From contig JBMNOI010000094.1 in the NCBI GenBank assembly GCA_050942995.1, forward strand, positions 1 through 15,141: a stretch of DNA of 15,141 nt, read 5' to 3'. This DNA comes from JBMNOI01 sp050942995 (lineage in GTDB: Bacteria > Chloroflexota > Anaerolineae > UBA1429). The position numbers and the translations under genes were made by a program. The notes beneath the pieces were generated by a model. It had not been told where the DNA came from. It searched no databases and saw only the letters and a program-made list of their open reading frames with translations. Numbering within the stretch: the stretch's first letter is position 1; every line of letters begins with the position of its first letter. This document shows, in pieces, positions 1 to 6,852 of the stretch.

Positions 1-92
1 ATGAAAGAGCCGGCGCCCGCCAATGTGTTGATAAACCCCCCGGCAACACCTGCGACGAGGATGATGACGATTTGCCAGATCGAGATGTCCAT
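1..92 (-). CDS. TauE/SafE-family membrane exporter, N-terminal fragment cut by the window edge
   Basis: Reading the minus strand from the ATG at 92 gives about 30 residues that continue past the left edge. They form a hydrophobic first helix (IWQIVIILVAGVAGG) followed by GFINTLAGAGS. A Gly-rich turn of the type GfintlaGgGs after the first helix is the signature of the TauE/SafE (DUF81) sulfite/organic-acid exporter family of the inner membrane. The start is supported by an AAGGAAG ribosome binding site six bases upstream and by a promoter at 131-159. It is transcribed divergently from larE. The substrate cannot be told from this fragment; known members move sulfite, sulfoacetate or other small anions. 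The family call rests only on the N-terminal motif. Confidence 0.72.
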   Translation of the reverse strand, partial: MDISIWQIVIILVAGVAGGFINTLAGAGSF

Positions 93-130
93 GTGACGCT
101 TCCTTGTGAGATTGGTCGTGCCAGTTCGGG

Positions 131-159
131 ATTATAGCGGGGTCAGAGGATTGGACCAA
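131..159 (-). promoter_or_regulatory. Promoter for the TauE/SafE-like gene
   Basis: On the minus strand a perfect -10 TATAAT (131-136) lies 17 bp from TTGGTC (154-159), a weak -35. The predicted start leaves a leader of roughly 30 nt before the ATG at 92. The same TTGGTC-17-TANAAT layout occurs at 4979-5007. Confidence 0.55.
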
Positions 160-184
160 ATACTGCTTTGGACGGGCGAGTCAA

Positions 185-212
185 TTGACGGAATCAGGCG
201 CTTTTCTATAAT
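185..212 (+). promoter_or_regulatory. Promoter of the larE-larB-larC2 operon
   Basis: TTGACG at 185-190 and TATAAT at 207-212 are separated by 16 bp, a near-consensus sigma70-type promoter. The expected start near 219 gives a leader of about 20 nt to the ATG at 241. It would leave only about 10 nt before the alternative ATG at 229, which supports the 241 start for larE. Confidence 0.75.
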
Positions 213-240
213 CAAAAGCTAACCCATAATGAGGGAACAG

Positions 241-1065
241 ATGACTGACGACCTTGAGCGGAAAGAACTGAACCTGCGCCACATCATCGCCGATCTAAAG
301 GGCGTGGCCGTGGCCTACTCGGGCGGAGTCGATAGCAGCTATTTGCTGGCGATCAGCCTCGATGTGCTGGGCACAGAGCATGTGGTGGCCTATACGGCCG
401 ATTCTCCCCTGTTGCCCCGAGGTGAACTCGAAACAGCGCGCCAAATTGCGACCATGCTGGGCGCGACCCATCGCATTGTTCCCTTTGATGACCTTTCGAT
501 TCCCGAGGTGGCGGCCAACCCGCCATTGCGTTGCTATCACTGCAAATGGGCCCGGTTTCAGGCGCTTGTGGCGCTGGCCCGAGAAGCGGGTGATCTTGTG
601 CTGATTCATGGTGAGAACGCTGATGACAAACTGGACTATCGTCCCGGCTCCAAAGCGGCGGACGAATTAGGCATAAGAGCGCCGCTCGCCGAGGCGGGAC
701 TGACCAAGGCCGATATTCGTGTCCTGTCGCGACGCCGTGAATTGCCCACATGGGATCATCCTGCGGCCGCCTGCCTGGCAACGCGGTTTCCCTACAATGT
801 CCCGCTTACCCGCGAGGGGCTGGAGAGGGTCGAGCGGGCTGAGAAATATCTGCGCGATGTGGCCGGGGTGAGACAGTTGCGTTTGCGCGACCATCATCCG
901 GTGGCGCGCATCGAAGTGCCCGTTGATGATATCCCTCGTCTGGCCTCGGACGAGATGCGCGAACGTATCGTGCGAGGGTTGCTGGAGCTGGGCTACCTTT
1001 ATGTGACATTGGACCTCGACGGATACCGTATGGGGAGTATGAATGACAACATTGAGACATCCTGA
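241..1065 (+). CDS. larE: LarE, sulfur transferase of nickel-pincer nucleotide cofactor synthesis
   Basis: LarE is an ATP-pyrophosphatase (PP-loop) enzyme that adenylates the carboxylates of P2CMN and replaces them with thiocarboxylates to make the nickel-binding P2TMN. The PP-loop SGGVDSS is at residues 27-33, RCYHCK at about 97-102, and HPAAACLATRFPY around 174-185. Cys178 in CLATR matches the sulfur-donating Cys176 of Lactobacillus plantarum LarE. The protein has only three cysteines, the two in RCYHC plus this one. I chose the ATG at 241 (274 aa) because GAGGGA lies just upstream; the ATG at 229 has no binding site and would sit almost on the transcription start. The last 23 bases overlap larB, suggesting translational coupling. 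Whether it is the sacrificial-cysteine or the Fe-S-assisted type cannot be settled by eye. Confidence 0.93.
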   Translation: MTDDLERKELNLRHIIADLKGVAVAYSGGVDSSYLLAISLDVLGTEHVVAYTADSPLLPRGELETARQIATMLGATHRIVPFDDLSIPEVAANPPLRCYHCKWARFQALVALAREAGDLVLIHGENADDKLDYRPGSKAADELGIRAPLAEAGLTKADIRVLSRRRELPTWDHPAAACLATRFPYNVPLTREGLERVERAEKYLRDVAGVRQLRLRDHHPVARIEVPVDDIPRLASDEMRERIVRGLLELGYLYVTLDLDGYRMGSMNDNIETS

Positions 1066-1810
1066 CGACGATCTGACGAATTCGCCCTACGCGCAACTCG
1101 ATCTTGATCGTGCTCGCCGCAAGGGGGTTCCCGAGGTGGTGCTTTCCAGCACCAAGAGCACGGCTCAAAGCCTGACGATCACGGCCTCTTTTCTGGAGCG
1201 CACCGGCCGGGCCATTCTCAGCCGCGTGCCCCCTGAACTGGAGCAGGCGTTGCGGGAGCGTTACGAGGGGAACGGTTTCGAGTGGTATGCGGCGTCGCGT
1301 ATGGCGGTGGTGCGACGTAACGATTTCACCCTCAATCCAACCGGCGGTTGTGTGGGCATTCTGACGGCTGGCACCTCTGACCAGCCGGTTGCGGAAGAGG
1401 CCGCTGTGCTCTGCCGGGAGATGGGATGTACGGTACATCTGGTGCAGGATGTGGGTGTCGCCGGCATTCATCGCCTGTTTGCTCCACTGAGGCGATTGCT
1501 GGATGAGGATAGGGTTGACGTCATTATCGTGGCCGCAGGGATGGATGGCGCGTTACCTTCGGTGGTGTCGGGGCTGGCCGATGTTCCCGTGATTGGCGTC
1601 CCCACCTCGGTGGGATACGGTATGGGCGGGCAGGGGCAGGCGGCACTTCTCTCTATGTTGCAGACCTGTGCGCCGGGCCTGGCCGTGGTCAATATCGATA
1701 ACGGCGTTGGTGCGGGAGCGATGGCGGGGCTTATCGCCAACCGGGCGGCTGCGGCGCGGCGCCAGGCGACCCGTGAAGAATCGCCGGGCGCGAGTGCGGC
1801 GGAGGCCTGA
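1043..1810 (+). CDS. larB: LarB, NaAD carboxylase/hydrolase (P2CMN synthase)
   Basis: LarB carboxylates the pyridinium ring of nicotinic acid adenine dinucleotide and cleaves its phosphoanhydride, the first step of the nickel-pincer cofactor pathway. The 255 aa product has the usual family length. Its C-terminal half is PurE-like: GILTAGTSDQPVAEEA at about 105-120, QDVGVAGIHR at 135-144, AAGMDGALPSVVSGL at 164-178, GVPTSVGYG at 185-193 and VVNIDNGVGAG at 215-225. Cys209, just before the NIDNG loop, is the probable equivalent of the cysteine reported to form a covalent substrate adduct in L. plantarum LarB (Cys221). The ATG at 1043 lies inside the larE 3' end with GGGGAG five bases upstream. 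It is the middle gene of the operon, 22 bp before larC2. The last 20 residues are Ala/Glu-rich and look like an unstructured tail. Confidence 0.94.
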   Translation: MTTLRHPDDDLTNSPYAQLDLDRARRKGVPEVVLSSTKSTAQSLTITASFLERTGRAILSRVPPELEQALRERYEGNGFEWYAASRMAVVRRNDFTLNPTGGCVGILTAGTSDQPVAEEAAVLCREMGCTVHLVQDVGVAGIHRLFAPLRRLLDEDRVDVIIVAAGMDGALPSVVSGLADVPVIGVPTSVGYGMGGQGQAALLSMLQTCAPGLAVVNIDNGVGAGAMAGLIANRAAAARRQATREESPGASAAEA

Positions 1811-1832
1811 TGTGTCGATGGAGGGGAATGAC

Positions 1833-2306
1833 ATGACCGATCTGGTCGAGCACTATGATGAGGTCGCCCTCCTGGAGTGTAACCTGGATGATATGACCGG
1901 GGAAGAGCTCGGCTTTGTCCTGGAGCGCCTGATGAACGAGGGCGCACTGGATGTGTGGTTCACTCCCATCTATATGAAAAAGAACCGGCCGGCGACGCTG
2001 CTGTCGGTGTTATGCCGACCGGAGGACGGCCCGCGGCTGCGCGGGTGGCTGTTGCGGGAGACATCGACGCTTGGGGTGCGCTGGCAAGCGCTGCGGCGGC
2101 AGATCGCCGATCGACGAACCGTCGGGGCCGAGACCGCATGGGGTGTTGTGCGCTGCAAAGTCAAGATCGTAGACGGGCAGGTTGTGGGCGTCAAGCCCGA
2201 GTTCGATGATTGCGCGCGTTTGGCCCGGGAGCATGGGGTGCCTCTACGCGACGTCAGCGCCGCGGCCCGCCGTATTGCGGAAGAGACATTGATCGATCCT
2301 CGATGA
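1833..2306 (+). CDS. larC: Stand-alone LarC C-terminal domain (LarC2), nickel insertion
   Basis: LarC inserts nickel into P2TMN using CTP. It normally has an N-terminal LarC1 and a C-terminal LarC2 domain, joined in one protein or by ribosomal frameshift. This 157 aa product matches only LarC2: ALLECNLDDMTGEELG near residues 11-26, the MKKNRP motif at about 49-54, ETSTLGVR near 81-88 and a KPEFDD segment near 126-131. GAGGGG six bases before the ATG at 1833 makes this the best start; the in-frame ATG at 1818 is less well placed. The reading frame stays open leftward to 1593, but that stretch lies inside larB and encodes nothing LarC1-like. The nucleotide-binding and oligomer-forming role is assigned to LarC2 in L. 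plantarum, so the missing LarC1 partner must be elsewhere or absent. Confidence 0.88.
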   Translation: MTDLVEHYDEVALLECNLDDMTGEELGFVLERLMNEGALDVWFTPIYMKKNRPATLLSVLCRPEDGPRLRGWLLRETSTLGVRWQALRRQIADRRTVGAETAWGVVRCKVKIVDGQVVGVKPEFDDCARLAREHGVPLRDVSAAARRIAEETLIDPR

Positions 2307-2325
2307 GGATGGTAAGCAGACGATG

Positions 2326-2355
2326 AAACGCGCAACGTTTAGGTTGCGCGTTTTT
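2326..2355 (+). terminator. Intrinsic terminator after larC2
   Basis: A perfect 11-bp stem, AAACGCGCAAC (2326-2336) with GTTGCGCGTTT (2343-2353), closes a 6-nt loop and runs into a T tract to 2355. It lies between the convergent larC2 and the enolase-family gene (stop at 2378). The A-run on the left arm may let it work weakly in both directions. Confidence 0.88.
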
Positions 2356-2377
2356 CGTATAGTCGTCATCCCGGCGC

Positions 2378-3541
2378 TCAGAGGCCAAAGAACGGTTCCA
2401 ACCACTCATCGGGAATCTCGACGCCAAAGCCCGGCGCATCGATGGGCGTGACGACGCCTTGGGTCGGCACGGGCATGCCGGGCAGGGTGGCTTCCTCGAG
2501 CGGTACACCCGGCGCTGTGGCGACAAAGTACTCGGCCCAGGGCATATTGGGCATGGCGCAGGTTAGGTGTTGACCATATGCATTGTTGGCGCCCCCATGG
2601 AGCATCACCGTAAGCCCGGCGCTATCGGCCATCTCGGCGATCCGTCGGCAGGCGGTGAGCCCTCCACACCAGAGGATGTCGGGCTGCAGGATATCGACCG
2701 CGCCAAGCTGGATGAGCCGGCGAAAAGGCCATGGGGTGTACATATGTTCGCCGGTGGCCAGAGTCTGCCAGGGCAGGCGCTTTCGTACCATCACATGCCC
2801 ATCGATATCCTCGGGAATCAGATACTCCTCGATCCAGCGCAGCCGGTACGGCCGGAGACGCTCGGCCAGTTGTACGGTATACTCTACGTCGAACGCCATG
2901 TAGCAATCCAGCATCAACTCGGCATCATCCCCCACCATCTCTCGGGCGTGGGCGACAAAGGCCTCGTTCTCATCCATGCCCCGCATTCCATCGGCAGGTC
3001 CATAGGGGCAGGCCAGTTTTATGGCACGAAAGCCCAGCTCAAGTGACCAGTCCACATCGTTGCCGGTGGCGTAGGTAAAGATATCCTTACGCACAGGGCC
3101 GCCCAGTAGCTCGTACACCGGCCGACCGTGCACTTTGCCGGCCAGATCCCACAGGGCCAGATCGACGCCGCTCATGGCAACCGAAGCCAGACCGGCCGTG
3201 CCATAGGGCTTGGACATGCGGAACATCATGTCCCATATCCGCTCGATGGCCAGCGCGTCCTGGCCGATAAGGAGCGGGGCGTAGTGATCCTGGATGATGG
3301 CGGCGGTCGGACGCCCGAAGGAGCAGCATCCTAGTCCGCTGGTGCCGTCATCCGCCGTGACTCGCACCCATACATCTTCCCATCGAGGCAGCCACAGGCT
3401 CCGATGGCGCTTGAACTCAGGGAAGCGTGACATAGGATTGGCTACTTCGGCGTCTGCTCCCCACGGCGGGCGCCGGGGCGATGTCGACCCTTCGCGCCGC
3501 GGCTTTTTCAGACGCAATACCTCAACAGTTTGGATCTTCAT
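2378..3541 (-). CDS. Enolase-superfamily sugar-acid dehydratase, L-rhamnonate-dehydratase-like
   Basis: This 387 aa protein has the mandelate-racemase-type layout of enolase-superfamily acid-sugar dehydratases, which remove water from an aldonate to give a 2-keto-3-deoxy acid. It resembles RhmD throughout: ANPMSRF at 34-40, SGVDLALWDLAGKVHGRPVY at 124-143, LMLDCYM at 209-215, WIEE at 236-239, TGEH at 263-266, DILQPDILWCGGLT at 283-296, LHGG at 314-317 and PGFGVE at 370-375. Predicted Mg ligands are Asp212, Glu238 and Glu265; Asp288 and His315 would form the general-base dyad. The N-terminal loop contains no histidine before residue 46, although RhmD enzymes are described as using one there to hold the substrate carboxylate. 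Arg47 fits the other carboxylate ligand. The start has AGGA about eight bases upstream. It is second in a two-gene unit after the Gfo/Idh/MocA gene. The exact substrate is uncertain. Confidence 0.85.
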   Translation of the reverse strand: MKIQTVEVLRLKKPRREGSTSPRRPPWGADAEVANPMSRFPEFKRHRSLWLPRWEDVWVRVTADDGTSGLGCCSFGRPTAAIIQDHYAPLLIGQDALAIERIWDMMFRMSKPYGTAGLASVAMSGVDLALWDLAGKVHGRPVYELLGGPVRKDIFTYATGNDVDWSLELGFRAIKLACPYGPADGMRGMDENEAFVAHAREMVGDDAELMLDCYMAFDVEYTVQLAERLRPYRLRWIEEYLIPEDIDGHVMVRKRLPWQTLATGEHMYTPWPFRRLIQLGAVDILQPDILWCGGLTACRRIAEMADSAGLTVMLHGGANNAYGQHLTCAMPNMPWAEYFVATAPGVPLEEATLPGMPVPTQGVVTPIDAPGFGVEIPDEWLEPFFGL

Positions 3542-3654
3542 GGGCGAGTCCTTTTCTGGGGGAATTACGAATTCATGTTGCCATTCTGTGGCCCTTCCGG
3601 CGATCCCTTGCGGGGGCGGATGGCGTGATGATTACGTTAGGACGGTGCCGCCTG

Positions 3655-4899
3655 TCACCCATCCAGAATGGCGGCCAGCCGGGCGCCGGGAAAGCGCTCA
3701 TATCCCCGGGCCTCGATCGGCCGGCCCGCTCGCGCCCAGGGCAAGCCTGCTTCGGCAAACAAGAGGCCCCGATCATAGGCAGTCTGTAATGCCTGCTCCA
3801 TGCCGTCTACACAGACGACTGTCGAGTTGTCGTTTATGATCTTTTGCTGCACAAACTCGGGGGGAATGGGCGAAATTCCCTGTGCGGATTCGAACGCGAG
3901 ATTGATGGCCAGAACATGGGCGCCGGCCATCTGCGCGGTGCAGAGGGGGCCTTTTTCCCGGCCTGCGACGACGTGGGCAGCCTGTTCGATAGGACGGGCG
4001 TGATTGCCGTCGGGCGCGGGATTTGCAAAGTGTTCCCTTTGTCCGTTCTCATAGTCGATGGTTGCTTCGTCGCTTTGGGCCTGCCAGCGTGCAGTGCCTT
4101 TATCTCCCACGATGGTCATAACGGGATCTAACGAGTGTGCCAGTGTGTGGCTGGTTAGATGCAATAGCTGTGCCCCGTCTTCGGTCGTGATGCGGATCGC
4201 CGATGTGTCGTAGCCGGTGATGTTTCTCGCGCGATACAACTCGGCCTGCACGGAAGCGATCCGGCCCGGCTCGTCTTGCTGTCGACCGACAAGATAGAGT
4301 AGATTCATCAGATAGTGGGCGGTGGCGTTGGTGGCCGGTCCGTCGAGTACCCATCGACCCTGCTCGTCGCGCAATCGGCCCGCCCAGGCGTTCCGGGCGT
4401 AGTAGGTGTCATCTCGGGGCCAACCGATCATGCTACAGGCCCGGCGGATACGGCCCAGCGCGCCGCTCTGGATACGATCCGCCAGCCATCGAATGGTCGG
4501 GCTATGGAGCCACTGATATCCCACTGCACACCATTGTCCGCTGCGCTCTTCCGCCTGTTGCAGCATATGGATTTCCTGAACGGTAGCCGCCAGCGGCTTC
4601 TCGACCAGGACCGGATAGCCGACCTCCATGGCCTGGATCGCCATCGGCACATGATGCGCGATTCCGGTGGGCAACCCAACGATATCGATCTCGCCGACAG
4701 CCTGTTCCAGCATGATATCGAGAGAGGGATAGATGGAGCAACCGCGTGATTGGAGCGCCGCGACTTGTTCTGTGTAGCGTTCCGGTCGACGAACGACTGC
4801 TGCGGCCACTCGCGCGACACCCTTTTCCTCCAGGGCATCCAGGCACTGCATCCATACGGCGGCGAATCCTCCGATGCCGACGATGCCAAAACGTATCAT
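3655..4899 (-). CDS. Gfo/Idh/MocA-family NAD(P)-dependent oxidoreductase
   Basis: The 414 aa protein opens with a Rossmann fold: FGIVGIGGFA at residues 4-13 is the GxGxxA dinucleotide loop, and VEKPLA at 99-104 carries the EKP motif whose lysine is catalytic in this family. A GPATNATAHYLMNLLYLVG segment in the middle matches the active-site histidine region. Family members oxidise or reduce sugars, inositols and their derivatives. It is the first gene of a minus-strand pair with the rhamnonate-dehydratase-like gene 113 bp downstream, so a joint role in sugar or sugar-acid breakdown is likely but not proven. The ATG at 4899 has GGGGAGG eight bases upstream and a near-consensus promoter at 4938-4966. 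At 414 aa it is longer than the common 330-380 aa, the extra being C-terminal. Confidence 0.88.
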   Translation of the reverse strand: MIRFGIVGIGGFAAVWMQCLDALEEKGVARVAAAVVRRPERYTEQVAALQSRGCSIYPSLDIMLEQAVGEIDIVGLPTGIAHHVPMAIQAMEVGYPVLVEKPLAATVQEIHMLQQAEERSGQWCAVGYQWLHSPTIRWLADRIQSGALGRIRRACSMIGWPRDDTYYARNAWAGRLRDEQGRWVLDGPATNATAHYLMNLLYLVGRQQDEPGRIASVQAELYRARNITGYDTSAIRITTEDGAQLLHLTSHTLAHSLDPVMTIVGDKGTARWQAQSDEATIDYENGQREHFANPAPDGNHARPIEQAAHVVAGREKGPLCTAQMAGAHVLAINLAFESAQGISPIPPEFVQQKIINDNSTVVCVDGMEQALQTAYDRGLLFAEAGLPWARAGRPIEARGYERFPGARLAAILDG

Positions 4900-4937
4900 G
4901 GTATGATCCTCCCCGGTGTGCGAACGTGTTGGTCGGC

Positions 4938-4966
4938 AGTGTATGGTACGAGGGACTGAATGTCAA
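4938..4966 (-). promoter_or_regulatory. Promoter of the Gfo/Idh/MocA - dehydratase operon
   Basis: The minus strand carries a perfect -35 TTGACA (4961-4966) and a -10 TACACT (4938-4943) with an exact 17-bp spacer. The predicted start near 4931 gives a leader of about 30 nt. Its -35 lies only 12 bp from the -35 of the plus-strand mobB promoter. Confidence 0.8.
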
Positions 4967-4978
4967 CGCCTGTCGAGA

Positions 4979-5007
4979 TTGGTCTTTTGCATGGTCGCTA
5001 GTACAAT
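4979..5007 (+). promoter_or_regulatory. Promoter of mobB
   Basis: TTGGTC (4979-4984) and TACAAT (5002-5007) are 17 bp apart. The -35 is weak and the -10 good. A start near 5014 gives a leader of about 65 nt before the ATG at 5080. Confidence 0.55.
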
Positions 5008-5079
5008 GAGAACCTCCTGATCGATGATCGGGGACGAGACCGAACATCAGCGACGCACAAATCTATTGTGAGGGCATCC

Positions 5080-5604
5080 ATGATACCGATCATTGCCGTA
5101 GTGGGATGGCACAACGTAGGGAAAACCACATTCATCGAGCGCCTGGTGCAGAGCCTTAAACAAAGAGGACTACGGGTGGCGACGGTCAAGCACTCGGGCG
5201 GGCACTTTGATATGGACCGCGAAGGGACCGATACCTGGCGCTATGCGCAGGCGGGCAGCGACGTGGTCATGATCGCCGGACGCAAGCGCACGGCGTATCT
5301 GGAGCACCACGAAAAAGAGCTGACGCTGGATGATCTGCTGGCGCGCTTGCCGACGGGTATCGATCTGGTGGTCGCCGAGGGGTTCAAACGCGAGCCGATC
5401 CCCAAGATCGAGGTATTGCGCCATGATATACCGGGGGAGCGTATCGCATCGCCCGAGCATCTTGTGGCCATCGTCTCGGATGATGCCGCTGCCGTCGAAC
5501 AGAGCGGGGGAGCAGAGGCCGGGTGGTTTGCCGTCGACGACATCGAGTCGGTGATCTCCCATCTTGTTCAACGCGGACTCGTTCCTTCCGGGAAAACTAA
5601 CTAA
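5080..5604 (+). CDS. mobB: MobB, GTP-binding molybdenum-cofactor protein
   Basis: MobB is a small P-loop GTPase that works with MobA or MoeA in the late, nucleotide-adding steps of molybdenum cofactor synthesis. The Walker A loop GWHNVGKTT is at residues 9-17. The family hallmark KHSGGHFDMDREGTDTWRYA follows at 37-56, then AGSDVVMI, and the VVAEGFKREPIPKIEV motif at 97-112. At 174 aa it has the normal length. The ATG at 5080 has GAGGG five bases upstream; the GTG at 5068 is a poorer alternative adding four residues. It stands alone with its own promoter and terminator. No other molybdenum cofactor gene or molybdoenzyme is in the window, so its partners lie elsewhere. Confidence 0.94.
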   Translation: MIPIIAVVGWHNVGKTTFIERLVQSLKQRGLRVATVKHSGGHFDMDREGTDTWRYAQAGSDVVMIAGRKRTAYLEHHEKELTLDDLLARLPTGIDLVVAEGFKREPIPKIEVLRHDIPGERIASPEHLVAIVSDDAAAVEQSGGAEAGWFAVDDIESVISHLVQRGLVPSGKTN

Positions 5605-5616
5605 GAACATATTCAT

Positions 5617-5689
5617 TTCGCATAGTCATAAAACAACAAGTACCCCCGACTGGTAAAATTTCCTGATAACCAAACATAGACTATGCGAA
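5617..5689. repeat. 11-bp inverted repeat flanking 51 bp of AT-richer DNA
   Basis: TTCGCATAGTC (5617-5627) and its exact reverse complement GACTATGCGAA (5679-5689) bracket 51 bp without coding signs, between the convergent mobB and WecA-like genes. The right arm abuts the terminator stem. It could be a second RNA hairpin at the 3' end or a tiny mobile remnant; no target duplication is obvious. Confidence 0.6.
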
Positions 5690-5730
5690 GTCGAGTGGGG
5701 AGTGTAAATACGCTCCTCACTCGACTTTTT
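5688..5730 (+). terminator. Strong intrinsic terminator after mobB
   Basis: GTCGAGTGGGGAGTG (5690-5704) pairs with CGCTCCTCACTCGAC (5711-5725) over 15 bp, including two G-U pairs, around a TAAATA loop, followed by TTTTT (5726-5730). AA at 5688-5689 can extend the stem into the T tract. The orientation is plus strand; the minus direction lacks a T run. Confidence 0.9.
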
Positions 5731-5760
5731 GAGGACCTCGTTCAGAGGAGGGGAAACCGC

Positions 5761-6837
5761 TTATCGGCCTGCTTCGACCTTATCGCCGGTGTGCCGTGTC
5801 AGTAGAACAAAGGCCAGCAACCCGACGATGGCCACCGCCATGAGCACGCCGAGCTTGAGCATGCGTGAGGAGCTCAGCAGGGCAATGCCACCTAAAGCCA
5901 ATGTGATGCCATAGTAGAGAAGGACGATACGGCTCTGGGGCCAGCCCATGTCCTGGAGGCGGAAATGTAGGTGCCCGCGATCACCCAGGCCGGGAGGCTG
6001 TCCACGACGCCAGCGGGAGTAGCCCTGCCAGGCGACATCGAGGATGGGCAGCCACAATACCAGCAGGGCCGAGGCCACCTTGGCGCCTGAGACGATCGAG
6101 ATCGTGCTCAGCGCATAACCCAGCAGATAGGCTCCGCCACCCAAAAAGATGCGCGCGGGATAAAAGTTGTGGAAGAGAAATCCCACACAACAGCCCATCA
6201 ACGCCAGTGGCAACAGGGCTACACTATATTGATCCAGGCGAAGCATGTGAATAAAAAGAACCAGGGCCGAGATGGCGGTAACCCCCGTGGCAAGACCGTC
6301 CAACCCGTCGAGGGCGTTCATCGTACCGCTCATGCCGATGATCCATACCAGCGTGATCGGCACCATCAAATACCAGTCGACCACTACCTGTTGATCGGTC
6401 AGGGGGTTATTGAATCGCTCGATAAAGACATTCGCGGCGATGGCAACCAGCGATGCGAGGAGTAATCCGACGAACTGGGGCCAGAACGAGAATTTGAAGC
6501 GATCGTCCAAAAGCCCCATGATCCAGACAACGCCCATGCCCAACAGCACACCGGTCAGTCGCGTCAACTCGAGCGCATCGTTACGAGGCACGCCCAGAGC
6601 AACCGGTAACAATGCGGCGACGGCAAACGCGGGGTAAAGCATCAATCCACCGATGCGGCTGATGATTCCCTTATGCTTGCGCCGTCCCCCCGGATGATCG
6701 ACCAATCCCCAGCGTTTGCCCAGGTAGATACCCAGAGGGGTCAACGCTGCCGAAAGCCCCAGGGCAACCACAAATACCAGAGCAAAGATCAACGGAGATA
6801 CGGTCATCGACGTGAAATCGGGTGACTGAGCGTGCAT
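5761..6837 (-). CDS. WecA/MraY-family polyprenyl-phosphate sugar-1-phosphate transferase, altered motifs
   Basis: This 358 aa multi-pass membrane protein belongs to the family that moves a sugar-1-phosphate from a UDP-sugar to polyprenyl phosphate, starting cell-wall or surface-polymer synthesis. Visible family landmarks are VDHPGGRRKHKG at 46-57, RIGGL at 61-65, GLLDDRF at 108-114 and MNALDGLDGLATG at 173-185, with about ten hydrophobic helices. Two motifs deviate. The usual FMGDxGS is FLGGGAY (231-237), so the conserved aspartate is Gly234. The usual HLHHRL is HLHFRL (289-294). It may still act on a lipid phosphate, or have lost or changed activity. The start has AAGGAGGTG eight bases upstream, overlapping the upp stop codon, so it is co-transcribed with upp 15 bp away. 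No polymer-synthesis genes are adjacent. Confidence 0.85.
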   Translation of the reverse strand: MHAQSPDFTSMTVSPLIFALVFVVALGLSAALTPLGIYLGKRWGLVDHPGGRRKHKGIISRIGGLMLYPAFAVAALLPVALGVPRNDALELTRLTGVLLGMGVVWIMGLLDDRFKFSFWPQFVGLLLASLVAIAANVFIERFNNPLTDQQVVVDWYLMVPITLVWIIGMSGTMNALDGLDGLATGVTAISALVLFIHMLRLDQYSVALLPLALMGCCVGFLFHNFYPARIFLGGGAYLLGYALSTISIVSGAKVASALLVLWLPILDVAWQGYSRWRRGQPPGLGDRGHLHFRLQDMGWPQSRIVLLYYGITLALGGIALLSSSRMLKLGVLMAVAIVGLLAFVLLTRHTGDKVEAGR

Positions 6838-6852
6838 AAGCGATACACCTCC

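Noticed and set aside
229..240. ATG at 229 as the larE start
   Set aside because: It has no ribosome binding site and would leave a leader of about 10 nt from the promoter; the ATG at 241 has GAGGGA just upstream.
1593..1832. Upstream open frame of larC2 as a possible LarC1 remnant
   Set aside because: The translation is Arg-rich shadow of larB and shows no LarC1 motif.
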